Positions 1 to 8,341 of a stretch of 64,000 nucleotides of DNA are shown here, piece by piece. The stretch covers positions 186,001-250,000 of the forward strand of contig CAWDQE010000015.1 in the NCBI GenBank assembly GCA_963804375.1, given 5' to 3'. The notes beneath the pieces were generated by a model. It was not told where the DNA came from. It worked only from the letters and a program-made list of their open reading frames with translations, and made no database searches. The position numbers were made by a program, and so were the translations under genes. Each line of letters starts with the position of its first letter. Within the stretch, counting starts at the first letter, position 1. The stretch comes from JANXQG01 sp963804375 (GTDB lineage Bacteria; Planctomycetota; Planctomycetia; Pirellulales; Thermoguttaceae).

Positions 1-744
1 GTACTGGCCGTCGTCAGCCACGTCGGCGTGCTGCAACTGTTCGGCAGCATTATCGAGTACATCGCGCCGATCATCTGGCCGCAGCCGCCGCTCGTCCAGC
101 CCGGCACGGCCGGCGGCCCGCCGTCGGATGCCATCGTGTTGTTCGACGGCAAGGACATGTCGGCCTTCAAAGACGGTAACGACTGGAAGGTCGAGGACGG
201 CTGTGCCATCGCAGACAAGCACGACATCGACACCAAGCAGGCCTTCGGCGACTGCCAGATGCACATCGAATGGGCCGCTCCCGAGAAGGTCTCTGGCAGC
301 GGCCAGGGACGCGGCAACAGCGGCGTCTTCATGATGGGCCTCTATGAAATCCAGATCCTCGACTCCTACGACAACGACACTTACTACGACGGCCAGTGTG
401 CCGCGGTCTACAAGCAGCATCCGCCCATGGTCAACGCCTGCCGCAAACCGGGCGAGTGGCAAACCTATGATATCGTCTGGGAGGCCCCCAAGTTCGACAA
501 GCAGGGCAAACTTCTCAAACCGGCCTACGTGACCGTATTGCACAACGGCGTGCTGGTGCAGAACCACTTCGCGTTGACGGGCGGAACCTCCTGGACCGAA
601 AAACCGCACTACGCGCCTCATCCCGACAAACTGCCGGTGCGCTTGCAGTTTCACGGCAACCCGGTTCGCTTCCGCAACATCTGGATCCGCGAGATCAAGG
701 ACATCGTCGGCAAGCCGGGGAACCACCCGCACCACCCGGGTTGA
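1..744 (+). CDS. DUF1080 (3-keto-disaccharide hydrolase-like) protein, 5' end missing
   Basis: The frame is open from the first base, so the true start lies upstream of the window; the hydrophobic stretch before residue 30 is probably the end of a signal peptide or anchor. The rest matches a DUF1080 domain: it opens with IVLFDGKDMSAF, carries the hallmark GNSGVFMMGLYEIQILDSY region, and ends with a beta-strand block around RLQFHGNPVRFRNIWIREI. These are concanavalin-like sandwich domains that are greatly expanded in planctomycetes and are linked to cleavage of 3-keto-sugars and related glycans outside the cytoplasm. The tail is short and His/Pro rich. A terminator-like hairpin follows directly. 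Family assignment is confident; the substrate is not visible. Confidence 0.88.
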   Translation, partial: VLAVVSHVGVLQLFGSIIEYIAPIIWPQPPLVQPGTAGGPPSDAIVLFDGKDMSAFKDGNDWKVEDGCAIADKHDIDTKQAFGDCQMHIEWAAPEKVSGSGQGRGNSGVFMMGLYEIQILDSYDNDTYYDGQCAAVYKQHPPMVNACRKPGEWQTYDIVWEAPKFDKQGKLLKPAYVTVLHNGVLVQNHFALTGGTSWTEKPHYAPHPDKLPVRLQFHGNPVRFRNIWIREIKDIVGKPGNHPHHPG

Positions 745-755
745 CCCTTTGGAGT

Positions 756-786
756 GCGGCAAGTCATTGCCGCTTTGTTTTCTTTG
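756..786 (+). terminator. Rho-independent terminator after the DUF1080 gene
   Basis: A 7-bp perfect stem (GCGGCAA / TTGCCGC) with a GTCA loop is followed by a T-rich tail (TTTGTTTTCTTTG). It starts 12 bases after the DUF1080 stop and ends just before the GGAG-type ribosome binding site of the next gene, so it separates the two transcripts. Confidence 0.7.
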
Positions 787-802
787 CAGGAGCACTTTCA
801 TC

Positions 803-3786
803 ATGAATCAAGGCTGGCAGAAATTATTGGCGGGCTACCCGTGGTTTGAGGGCGAAGGCAACTTCCCGATCGCCGCCTATAGCGAATTCATGCCCCCGCC
901 CCGCGTAGGCCGGAAGCCCTACGGCAGCATCGACCGCGGCCTCTATCGTGAAGACGACCCCTTCGGCTGGCACGTCACCGAATACGAAGAGGCCCTGGAA
1001 CTCCAGCCAGGACTGGAGATGATCGCCAAGGAATTGATGCACGTCGTGCATCATCTTGGCCACTGCCATCCCGCCCATGGCATCGCCCGCAAGAAGCTCG
1101 AGGGCAATCCCTACTGGCCCGAAGATATAGCGACTTCGGGAGCGCCGCAGCAGGAACGCTATGTGCTCCTGCTGCCCCTGGCCCTCTCCAAAACCCAAGA
1201 CGACAAAGGCCGCGTCCGCTGGACCTTGTTCGGCGCCAGCGAACAGGGGCCGGGCAAGGCCTTTTGGAAAAGTTTCTCCAGCGCGCCGCGGCGGGAAGTG
1301 CCGCGAGAATGGTCCGAAGGATTCGTCCGCCGTCTGCTGGCCGCGGCGTATGATGAGAAGCCTGAAGCACTCGCTGATCTTCGCAAGGCGGGCTTTCGGG
1401 TTTACACGAATTCCGAGGCCGCGCTGCTGCCCTCGTGGAAGGAGGAGCCGCTGCCCCAATGGACCGAGCCCTATCGCTGGGAGAAAGGTCCGCTCCGCGG
1501 TGTCCGTTATCTGTTGACTTTTTGCCCTTGGAAGTTCCTGCCGGCGGCGGTCCGCAGGGCCTATCTGGCCGGCGAACTGAACTTGCTGCCGTTCCCAGGC
1601 AGCCTCGTCTTCTTTGCGCCCCCCCGTATCTGGAACTCCAGCGCAAGCTGCCGCTGGCGGGGCAGATTCCGTTGTTGCAGTCGCTCTTCCGGCACGAGGC
1701 CGCAAATTCGATCCGCATTCCGCAGTCGGGCTGGTTGCACGAGGCGCGCCCCGGCAACGGTCACGAGCCACACGTCTATGGCCCGGTTCGCGACACGTTC
1801 CGCCGCTCGCACCGCTGGCAGCGGATCCTTCGCCACGAAGACCCGTTGGCCGTCGTCGGCACCGAGGACAAGCTGACCCACGTGCTCTTGAGCACCGCTC
1901 CCGACGACATCAGCCTGTACAACAAACCGATGGCCCGCAACGCCCAGATCTGGAGCCACGAGTACGAACTGCTGCTGGACGGCCCGCGGGCCACGCCCGA
2001 CGATCTTCAGCACGTGGCCGACCGCCTGGCCGCTGGCGGGTTGTTTGGCTATCGCATGATCTATCCGGCCATGCGCGTGGGCGAGCACGAGGTCTATTGG
2101 CATCGCCCGCTGGTCGCGTTTCGTTCGTTGGAGAATAGCGAAGCTGTCTTGCTTCCCGACGCCCCGCTGGGCTATCTCACTGCGTACCCGTTCGACAAGC
2201 CGCGGCTCGATCGGGCCGTGGAGCTATGGCCGCGGTTGCTCGATCGGCCGCTGCACCGTGCCGCCGTCCAGCTCTTTTCGCACGTCCACGAGAACCACCT
2301 GCGGCAGACGCTCTTCAACGTCCGCAAGCTGCTGGACACGGTCGACCTGCTCGGCCGGCCGCTCGATCCCAGCCTCGCACGGCAATTGCTCACGCTGCCC
2401 ACGCACGAGACGCTGGGAGATTGGTTCCAATCATTGCCGGCCCATGCCAGCAATGCGGAGGAAGCCGCGGCGCTGGTGGAACAACTGCGCGGCTGTGTTG
2501 ATGAAAGTAGGGTGGGCCGAGTAACACGAGTCCCACCAATGGCCGACGTGGACACTTCTGGTGGGACTCGTTCTACTCGGCCCACGCTACGCTCCGCCAC
2601 CCCCCTGCCCGCTTTGACTTACGACCGCACAGCCCGGCGGTCTTACGAAAAGGCCTATTGGCAGACGATCGCCCGGCTCTCGACCGGCCGCTTCAAGAAC
2701 AAGGACAACGCAGATTGCGTGCTCGACCCGCAGACCCGCAAGCGGTTGGTGCATCACAACCGCGACCTGGAGGCCCTGGGCGATTATCTGCTGGCCCACT
2801 ATGCGAAGGTTGCCAAAGCGGCGGACATGACCGACAAGGTCCTGGTGGGCGAGTTGCCGTTCCGCTGGCAGACCGATTTCCAGTTCTTCTGGTCTGGCGG
2901 CTGGAAATTGAATCAGGAGGGCGAGACCTACGAGCGCGACCTGGTGATGGTGATCCCCGGCAAGGACCGCCGCCGGGCAGTGATCATGGCGGACCACTAC
3001 GATACGGCCTACATGGAAGACGTCTACGGGTACTCGGGCAAAGGCGGCGGGCCGCGGCTCGCCGCCGCCGGGGCCGACGACAACCACTCGGCCACCGCCG
3101 CCATGATGCTCGCCGCCCCGATCTACCTCGACCTGGCCAAACAAGGCAAGCTTGAAACGGACATCTGGCTCGTGCACCTCACCGGCGAGGAGTTCCCTTC
3201 CGACTGCATGGGCGCCCGTGCCTTGTGCCAGCAGGTGGTCGAAGGGAGCCTCAAAATTCGGCTGGCCGACGGCCGCTGGCAGAGCCTGGCCAAGACCCGT
3301 GTGGACGGCGTGTACGTGATGGACATGATCGCCCACAACAACGACCGCGAGAAGGACATTTTCCAGATCGCCCCCGGCGCCAATCGCGAGTCGATGCTGC
3401 TGGCCGAGGAGGCCCACGCGGCCACGGTGATCTGGAACGCCTCGACGGCCGTATGGAACCGCCGCGCCGATCGTCGCGGCGCGTCGCGCGGCAAGCGCTC
3501 GGCCGACGGCCGCACGATTCCCGACGTGGCCTTGCACCTGCCATTGAGCGGCGAAGTGCGGCCGCCCTATTATCGCCGCAGCGCCCTGTACAACACCGAC
3601 GGCCAGATCTTCTCCGACGCCGGCGTACCCGTCGTCTTGTTCATGGAGAACTACGACATCAATCGCCAGGGCTATCACGACACGCACGACACGCTGGTGA
3701 ACATCGATCTCGACTACGGCGCGGCGGTAAGCGCGATCGCCATCGAGTCGGTGGCGCGGGCGGCGGGACGGAAGTCGGTGGCGTAG
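803..3786 (+). CDS. M28-family zinc metallopeptidase, large, frameshifted, with in-frame palindromic insertion
   Basis: Start chosen at MNQGWQKLLAG, with AGGAG about 10 bases upstream; about 994 residues after repair. The frame is broken near 1619-1625 in a run of seven C: LVFFAPP ends one frame and PYLELQRKLPLAG continues in the next, so one base seems to be missing. The C-terminal half carries M28 metal-site signatures: ADHYDTA (His and Asp), AGADDNHS (bridging Asp), TGEEFPSDCMGA (catalytic Glu pair) and a late GYHDTHDT His. The N-terminal 500 residues match nothing I recognise. Residues near 570 (VGRVTRVPPM...RSTRPTL) are the translation of a palindromic repeat inserted in frame. No signal peptide is seen, so it may act in the cytoplasm. 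Aminopeptidase or carboxypeptidase specificity cannot be told. Confidence 0.82.
2507..2590. repeat. 84-bp palindromic repeat (family A) inside the M28 gene
   Basis: Two 32-bp arms (2507-2538 and 2559-2590) are inverted copies with three mismatches, separated by 20 bases. The arm begins GTAGGGTGGGCCGAG and ends ACGAGTCCCACCA. The length is 28 codons exactly, so the reading frame passes through it without a stop. A partial relative lies at 7527-7587. Confidence 0.9.
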
Positions 3787-3887
3787 GCGCGTTCCTTAAC
3801 GGGCGGGCTGGCGGCTGGTAATCCCATGTGTGGTTGGCCCGTACGCTGCGTTAACCGCCACGTCACCGAAGCTACTGAGCACTTGGT

Positions 3888-3901
3888 ACTGAGTACTCAG
3901 T
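3888..3901. repeat. Perfect 14-bp palindrome between convergent genes
   Basis: ACTGAGTACTCAGT is self-complementary and sits in the 141-base gap between the M28 gene (plus) and the first LRR gene (minus). It could form a small hairpin that ends both transcripts, but there is no T-tract. Confidence 0.4.
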
Positions 3902-3927
3902 GATCTTCACATATCGCGCGCTATCGG

Positions 3928-5388
3928 TCACTGTTGCGATTCCCCGTCGAATTTCAAGTCGGGCAGCGCCGCGCGGAGCTTCTGCTTGCCCTGAAACGTG
4001 ATGCCCGAGCTCAGGGTTTCGATCCTTCGCAGTTGCTTCATGCCTGCGAGATGAACGGCCGCCGCATCGGTCAAGAAGCTGCTGCCGATGTCGAGTTCGC
4101 GAAGCTGCGTAAGGCATTCCAAATGCTTCGCATCACCGTCGCGAAGGGGCAATCCTGTCAGAAAAAGCACCTCCAGTCGCGGTAGGTTCTTCAGTACGTC
4201 CAGCCCTGGGCCGCGGACGTCCGTAAATCCCAGCGACAACTCCCGCAGTTCCGTTAAGCCGCGGAGGTGCCGCAGGCCGGCATCGGTGATATGAGTACCC
4301 TTGAGATTGAGCTTCTTCAGCCGCGTCAGCCCAGCCAGGTTCTCCATGCGGGCGTCGTTCACGTTCGACCCGCTCAAGTCGAGTTCCTCCAGCATCGGGT
4401 AGAGCGTGAGATGATAACAGCCGTTGTCGGTCAATTCGCAATTGGAAAGCTGGAGCGTGACGATTGGTATCGCGCCGTCGATGTCCTCCATATCCTCGCC
4501 GTTGAGGGTTATTCGGACCGCAAGTTGCTTCAGCCCGTACAGGCGTCGCAGTCCGGGGCCGCGGACCTTGCTTTCCATCAGATCGAGCCGCTTCAGGTTC
4601 TTGAGCCCCGCCAGGGCCGCCATGCTTTCGTCGTCAACCTGGGTCTTGCTCAGATCGAGTTCTTCCAACGCCGAGAGGTTCTTCAGATTGGCAAGACCGG
4701 CGTTCCCGATAGTATCTCCATGCAGGTCCAGCTTCCGCAACTGTTTCATTCCGTGGAGGGCCGTAAGCCCAGCCCCACTGATCTGTGTTTCGTGCAGATC
4801 CAGCTCTTCAAGTTGTTTGAGGAACCTGAGCCGCCGGATCCCTTTGTCGTCGATGCCTGTTTCGCCGAGTCGCAACGTCCGCAGCGCAGGCATGTGCTTG
4901 AAAGAGGCAAGTTGATCGGGGCTCAGGGACGCGTCAGATAAGTCGAGCACTTCGAGTTCGCGAAAATCGGCCAGATGTTCCAACTCCGGAGAGCCGTCCG
5001 CCAAGTTAAGGATACGCAGATGTTCGCAGCGCCGAAGGAATTTTAGTTGATCGCAAAGACCTGCCGCACACGAGGAACAATCCAAATCTCGAATTTGTGT
5101 GAATTCACCGACAACGGGCAACTGGTCGAGATTCGAAGTTTTGACCTTCACGACGTGTGCGTACGGCCAGTCGCCGCCGATGCCGCGAAACCACAGCGGC
5201 AACCGTGGCGGCGGTCCGCCGTCGGCCTCATAGTCCATTACGACGATGCCGCCGGAACTCGCCACGGACGCGAGGAAGTCGGCCTGCTCCTGGGCCAATC
5301 GGGCCCGGTAAACCGACCACGCGATCCCGGCGATCACCATGATCAGCAAGCACAATATAAGAGCCAGTTTTCCTTTGCTGCGTTTCAT
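3928..5388 (-). CDS. Membrane-anchored leucine-rich-repeat protein (RI-like)
   Basis: 486 residues from the ATG of MKRSKGKLALILC; an upstream in-frame start would only add nine residues. One transmembrane helix (about residues 6-25) is followed by about fifteen 23-25-residue leucine-rich repeats of the ribonuclease-inhibitor type, with units such as LEELDLSKTQVDDESM and LKKLNLKGTHITDAG. The anchor suggests that the LRR solenoid faces outside the cytoplasm as a binding scaffold; no catalytic domain is present. It sits 8 bases downstream of a second LRR gene on the same strand, so they are probably co-transcribed. No clear Shine-Dalgarno sequence. The ligand is unknown. Confidence 0.85.
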   Translation of the reverse strand: MKRSKGKLALILCLLIMVIAGIAWSVYRARLAQEQADFLASVASSGGIVVMDYEADGGPPPRLPLWFRGIGGDWPYAHVVKVKTSNLDQLPVVGEFTQIRDLDCSSCAAGLCDQLKFLRRCEHLRILNLADGSPELEHLADFRELEVLDLSDASLSPDQLASFKHMPALRTLRLGETGIDDKGIRRLRFLKQLEELDLHETQISGAGLTALHGMKQLRKLDLHGDTIGNAGLANLKNLSALEELDLSKTQVDDESMAALAGLKNLKRLDLMESKVRGPGLRRLYGLKQLAVRITLNGEDMEDIDGAIPIVTLQLSNCELTDNGCYHLTLYPMLEELDLSGSNVNDARMENLAGLTRLKKLNLKGTHITDAGLRHLRGLTELRELSLGFTDVRGPGLDVLKNLPRLEVLFLTGLPLRDGDAKHLECLTQLRELDIGSSFLTDAAAVHLAGMKQLRRIETLSSGITFQGKQKLRAALPDLKFDGESQQ

Positions 5389-5396
5389 TGCATAAC

Positions 5397-6662
5397 TTAG
5401 TAGATTACCCGGCAATTAGGCAAAGCATCGTCGATTTGTTCAGCTCCGTCGTCGCTCATCCCGGTGTTTTCCAGTGTCAACCGCCTGAGGCTTGCTATTT
5501 TCCGCAGAAATGGCACGGCCCTGTCGTTCACCCTGGAACACCCCGAGAGGTCCAAGTCTCGGAGCGATGTGAGGGTGCTGAGACCCATAACGTCGGAATT
5601 GGTGAGATTATTTGAGGACAGATGAAGGCGTTCCAGCCGCGACGCGTTCTGCATCTCTTCGATCCCGGCGACAATCAGCGTGCTGTTACCTTCGGTATCG
5701 CCCCACCGGTCGGACAACTCCAATTCTCGTAGTGCCGGGAGTTTGTTGATGTGGAAGACAAGCGGAGCGCGAGATTTCCCGACGATCACGGTGAGTTTCT
5801 CGAGCTGAGACAAAGCCTCAATCTGCTCCAAGGCCGCAGTGGGGAGTTCATAAGCCTGAATGGTCAGTTCACGCAAGGCTGGACACTCCTGTAAGGCCGC
5901 CAATCCTGATCCGGTGATTGGTTTCTGCTCCTGCGCGTCATCGACAGACCGTCTCCAAGTTAGGGTCAATCGTCGAATATGCCTTAGCCCTCGGAGTTGG
6001 TTCAGGCTGGTATCCGTTAGCCGTCCGGCAATATCGAGTTCTTCCAGTCCGTCGATATCCTGGAGATGTTTCAGTGGGTCCTCTCCCTCCCTCGGCACAT
6101 CGATGCATAATGACCGCAAACGTACGAGGCCATTCACCCCTTCCATTCCCTGTGCGGACACCACCTGAACATAAACAACCGTGTCGAAGTAATCGGGTCC
6201 CAGTAAATCGCGCAGCCATGCCGGCCCGCGGCCTTTCGCGCCCTTGATCGCTTGCCCCTGTTCGTCGAACTGATAGTCATACTCGACCGTACCTCCTTCC
6301 GCGAGGATGGTCTCAACCGCTTTCTTCTGGGCCGCGGCCTTCTTCACTTTGACGGCGTGCCAACTCATCAATAGGCTGACGACCAGCGTCAGCCAGAACA
6401 ACGTCCGCAGGCTGAATTGATACCAGCGGAGGCGATGTTTCTCCTTGGACGGATGCGGCGCGTTCGCAGGGTGGACTTCAGTCCGCCGCCGAGGCGCGGT
6501 ATTCTTGGCCCGCGGCAGGCCAGGCAGGCCCTCGGCGAACGTCGTTTGCCCGGAAGGCCGAAGACCGCCCGGCACGCGATGCGAGGGCGTCTGCCCGCGC
6601 GCCGAATCGCGCAGCCCGACCCCGAACCGCGGCCGATGGAACTTGCCCAGCGGATGGTTCAT
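5397..6662 (-). CDS. Membrane-anchored leucine-rich-repeat protein with WYQFSLRTLF N-terminal motif
   Basis: 421 residues from the ATG that overlaps the stop of the upstream gene (ATGA). The motif RLRWYQFSLRTLFWLTL, common at the N-terminus of planctomycete anchored proteins, lies near residue 75 and runs into a transmembrane helix; about ten degenerate LRRs follow (for example LRDLDLSGCSRVNDRAV). The roughly 70 residues before the motif are basic, of low quality and partly coded by a short palindromic repeat (6470-6487), so the original start may have been nearer the motif and the present N-terminus an extension. It shares architecture with the LRR gene downstream, suggesting duplication. 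The partner or ligand is unknown. Confidence 0.78.
   Translation of the reverse strand: MNHPLGKFHRPRFGVGLRDSARGQTPSHRVPGGLRPSGQTTFAEGLPGLPRAKNTAPRRRTEVHPANAPHPSKEKHRLRWYQFSLRTLFWLTLVVSLLMSWHAVKVKKAAAQKKAVETILAEGGTVEYDYQFDEQGQAIKGAKGRGPAWLRDLLGPDYFDTVVYVQVVSAQGMEGVNGLVRLRSLCIDVPREGEDPLKHLQDIDGLEELDIAGRLTDTSLNQLRGLRHIRRLTLTWRRSVDDAQEQKPITGSGLAALQECPALRELTIQAYELPTAALEQIEALSQLEKLTVIVGKSRAPLVFHINKLPALRELELSDRWGDTEGNSTLIVAGIEEMQNASRLERLHLSSNNLTNSDVMGLSTLTSLRDLDLSGCSRVNDRAVPFLRKIASLRRLTLENTGMSDDGAEQIDDALPNCRVIY
6470..6487. repeat. Short palindrome (family C) within the LRR gene N-terminus
   Basis: GGTGGACTTCAGTCCGCC is an inverted repeat with arms GGTGGACT / AGTCCGCC. The same core occurs at 12199, 49651 and 57368. 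Here it is translated as part of the unusual N-terminal extension of the LRR protein. Confidence 0.6.
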
Positions 6663-7390
6663 TGCATGGCCACCTCCGCCAGCCGCTTGCCCTCTTCGAT
6701 CTGCTTGGGTGTAAAGAACCGCTGCGTGCCGTGCGTGCCGCCGAGGGTCCGTAATCGCGCCGCCAGCCGCTGCCACGATAGATCGCAGTTCAGATGCCAC
6801 ACGGCCGCCTGCACGGCTCGCAAATCCGTCTGCCGGCCACCTAGCATGCCACATAGCCGCTGCACGGCGGGTTGGTCGGCCAGTTCCTCAAGGCGACACA
6901 CTTCGTAGACCATGCCCTGGCTCGGCTCGGGCTTCGACTCGTCAAGACATGCGGTCCCAGCCCGAAGGCATCCGACCTTCTCCGGCGGAATGCAGAAGAA
7001 CCCCGGGCCCCCACGCCAACCAGCCCCGACCGGTTGAGGCGGCACCGCCCCTATCCCTACGCCCGCCAGGATAGACCGTCCACCGAACGTGGCCGGCACT
7101 TGTACGGTCAACGGCCGGTCGGTGCGGTTTTCCAGTTCCAGGCGGGCCTGCTGATCCTTTTCCGGCATCAACCTTACCGCAAGATCGCCCCGGTCCATCG
7201 CGGCGAACATTTCAACCGCCTCCGTGCCCGGCGGCAACGTGTCGGTGCGCGATAGCTCGACGACCGGCTTTGCCGGCAAGGCGGTATTCGCCTTGGGCGA
7301 TACGGTGAGAAGCAACCCAATGGCGGGAATACAGGCCAGAATCGCCACCATGCCGGCTTTGGCGAAACGGCCTTGCCTTACCTTGCCCAT
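6659..7390 (-). CDS. Anchored or exported protein of unknown function
   Basis: 243 residues. The start MGKVRQGRFAKAG is preferred over a start 12 codons upstream because GGAGGG precedes it by about 9 bases. A signal peptide or anchor (AGMVAILACIPAIGLLLTV) is followed by a beta-rich region about modifying or bounding values (LELENRTDRPLTVQVPATFGG) and a C-terminal helical part with QAAVWHLNCDLSWQRLAARL. The pattern resembles planctomycete exported proteins that I cannot name. Its stop overlaps the start of the LRR gene (ATGA), so the two are translationally coupled and probably work together with the second LRR protein. Confidence 0.7.
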   Translation of the reverse strand: MGKVRQGRFAKAGMVAILACIPAIGLLLTVSPKANTALPAKPVVELSRTDTLPPGTEAVEMFAAMDRGDLAVRLMPEKDQQARLELENRTDRPLTVQVPATFGGRSILAGVGIGAVPPQPVGAGWRGGPGFFCIPPEKVGCLRAGTACLDESKPEPSQGMVYEVCRLEELADQPAVQRLCGMLGGRQTDLRAVQAAVWHLNCDLSWQRLAARLRTLGGTHGTQRFFTPKQIEEGKRLAEVAMQ

Positions 7391-7441
7391 GATCGAGCCC
7401 TCCCTGTTCCAAACGAGGACCAGCACCAGAATATCAGAATA

Positions 7442-7491
7442 TAGTGGGCAGGACGAGGAGTCAACTTAGTGGGCAGGACGAGGAGTCAACT
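7442..7491. repeat. Tandem duplication of 25 bp
   Basis: Two perfect adjacent copies of a 25-base unit beginning TAGTGGGCAGGACGAGGAG lie upstream of the anchored-protein gene. Only two copies are present, with no spacers, so this is a simple slip duplication. Confidence 0.85.
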
Positions 7492-7526
7492 AAGCCGGCG
7501 GGCGCCGACGCGCCGCAGTGGTTGGC

Positions 7527-7587
7527 GGGTCCCACCATCTTCGTTACCTTCGCTCATGGTGGGACTCGTTTCACTCGGCACGCCCTA
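7527..7587. repeat. Degenerate family-A palindrome between operons
   Basis: Inner arms GTCCCACCAT (7529-7538) and ATGGTGGGAC (7556-7565) are perfect inverted copies. The right half continues with ACTCG..CACTCGGCACGCCCTA, close to the right arm of the element in the M28 gene (2559-2590); the left half has diverged. Confidence 0.7.
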
Positions 7588-7634
7588 ATGCTATGGCGAC
7601 ATGCGCACGCTTTGTATTCCCTCACGGACCATTC

Positions 7635-8033
7635 TCAAGGAGTGAGCCAGTCGACCAGTCGCAGGCCCGGAACATTCTGAAAATCCACCGTATTGTGGGT
7701 CACCAGAGTCAGGTCGTGGACTAGGGCGACGGCGGCAATCATCAAGTCCGAAGTGGGGACCAGAATGCCCTGCCGCATTAGACTGCCGCGCTCCCTTCCA
7801 AATCGTTCCGCACATTCCTCGTCATATGGCAAGACCTGGACTTCGTTGAGCAGATCGGCGATCTTCCGCAGCACAGGGTCCGGATTGTCTACGCGGTAGG
7901 CTCCGGTGTAAAGTTCGCCCAGAACAACGGTCGGAATGAAAAGGCCACCGCCGTACTGAACGAACCTGTGCGCGAGGCCGGCGGGCCGGCGAAAGTGCGC
8001 AACACAAATGTTCGTGTCCAAGACGTGGCTCAT
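7635..8033 (-). CDS. vapC: VapC-like PIN-domain toxin ribonuclease
   Basis: 132 residues, the usual VapC length. PIN-domain acidic residues are in place: Asp6 (LDTNIC), Glu40 (LGELYTGA), Asp96 (TSDLMIA) and Asp117 (NTVDF), which together bind Mg2+ or Mn2+ for RNA cleavage. VapC toxins cut initiator tRNA or the 23S sarcin-ricin loop; this sequence does not tell which. It overlaps the upstream antitoxin gene by four bases (ATGA), the standard antitoxin-first layout with translational coupling. Confidence 0.93.
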   Translation of the reverse strand: MSHVLDTNICVAHFRRPAGLAHRFVQYGGGLFIPTVVLGELYTGAYRVDNPDPVLRKIADLLNEVQVLPYDEECAERFGRERGSLMRQGILVPTSDLMIAAVALVHDLTLVTHNTVDFQNVPGLRLVDWLTP

Positions 8034-8272
8034 ACGTCCTCCGCCTGCGGCCGACGCTCCATTTTCCGGGCTCGATAGATTTCCTCGAAGATCGCGTCCA
8101 GTTCAGGATAATCGGCCCAGCCTCCGGCCGAGCGGAGAATGCCTTCGCCCCATTTCTTGGCCTGTGGAAGTGGTTTCACTTGGACCTCGACTTCTTGCCC
8201 CTCGGAGAGGCCGAGGTCTTCCTCAAGTTCAATGGTTCTGCCGTGCGCTTTGCCGTGAAGAATCTTAATCAT
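8030..8272 (-). CDS. Antitoxin partner of VapC, AF2212/DUF104-like
   Basis: 80 residues from the ATG of MIKILHGKAHGRTIELEE, chosen because AGGAGGA (8281-8287) lies 8 bases upstream. The N-terminal half is a small beta unit of the swapped-hairpin antitoxin kind (GRTIELEEDLGLSEGQEVEVQV), similar in pattern to AF2212/DUF104 antitoxins. The C-terminal half is helical and charged (AIFEEIYRARKMERR), fitting a region that wraps the toxin. The position directly before vapC with a 4-base overlap supports the role. Confidence 0.78.
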   Translation of the reverse strand: MIKILHGKAHGRTIELEEDLGLSEGQEVEVQVKPLPQAKKWGEGILRSAGGWADYPELDAIFEEIYRARKMERRPQAEDV

Positions 8273-8341
8273 TGACTGGTTCCTCCTATTCATCGTCTTT
8301 CATTATTGCATGTTGCTCCTTACCGTCCATGGTAGTATCAG

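Noticed and set aside
824..1771. 315-residue minus-strand ORF over the M28 gene
   Set aside because: Antisense shadow; the plus strand continues as a metallopeptidase across it.
7442..7491. CRISPR or attachment site
   Set aside because: Only two adjacent copies, no spacer, integrase or tRNA nearby.
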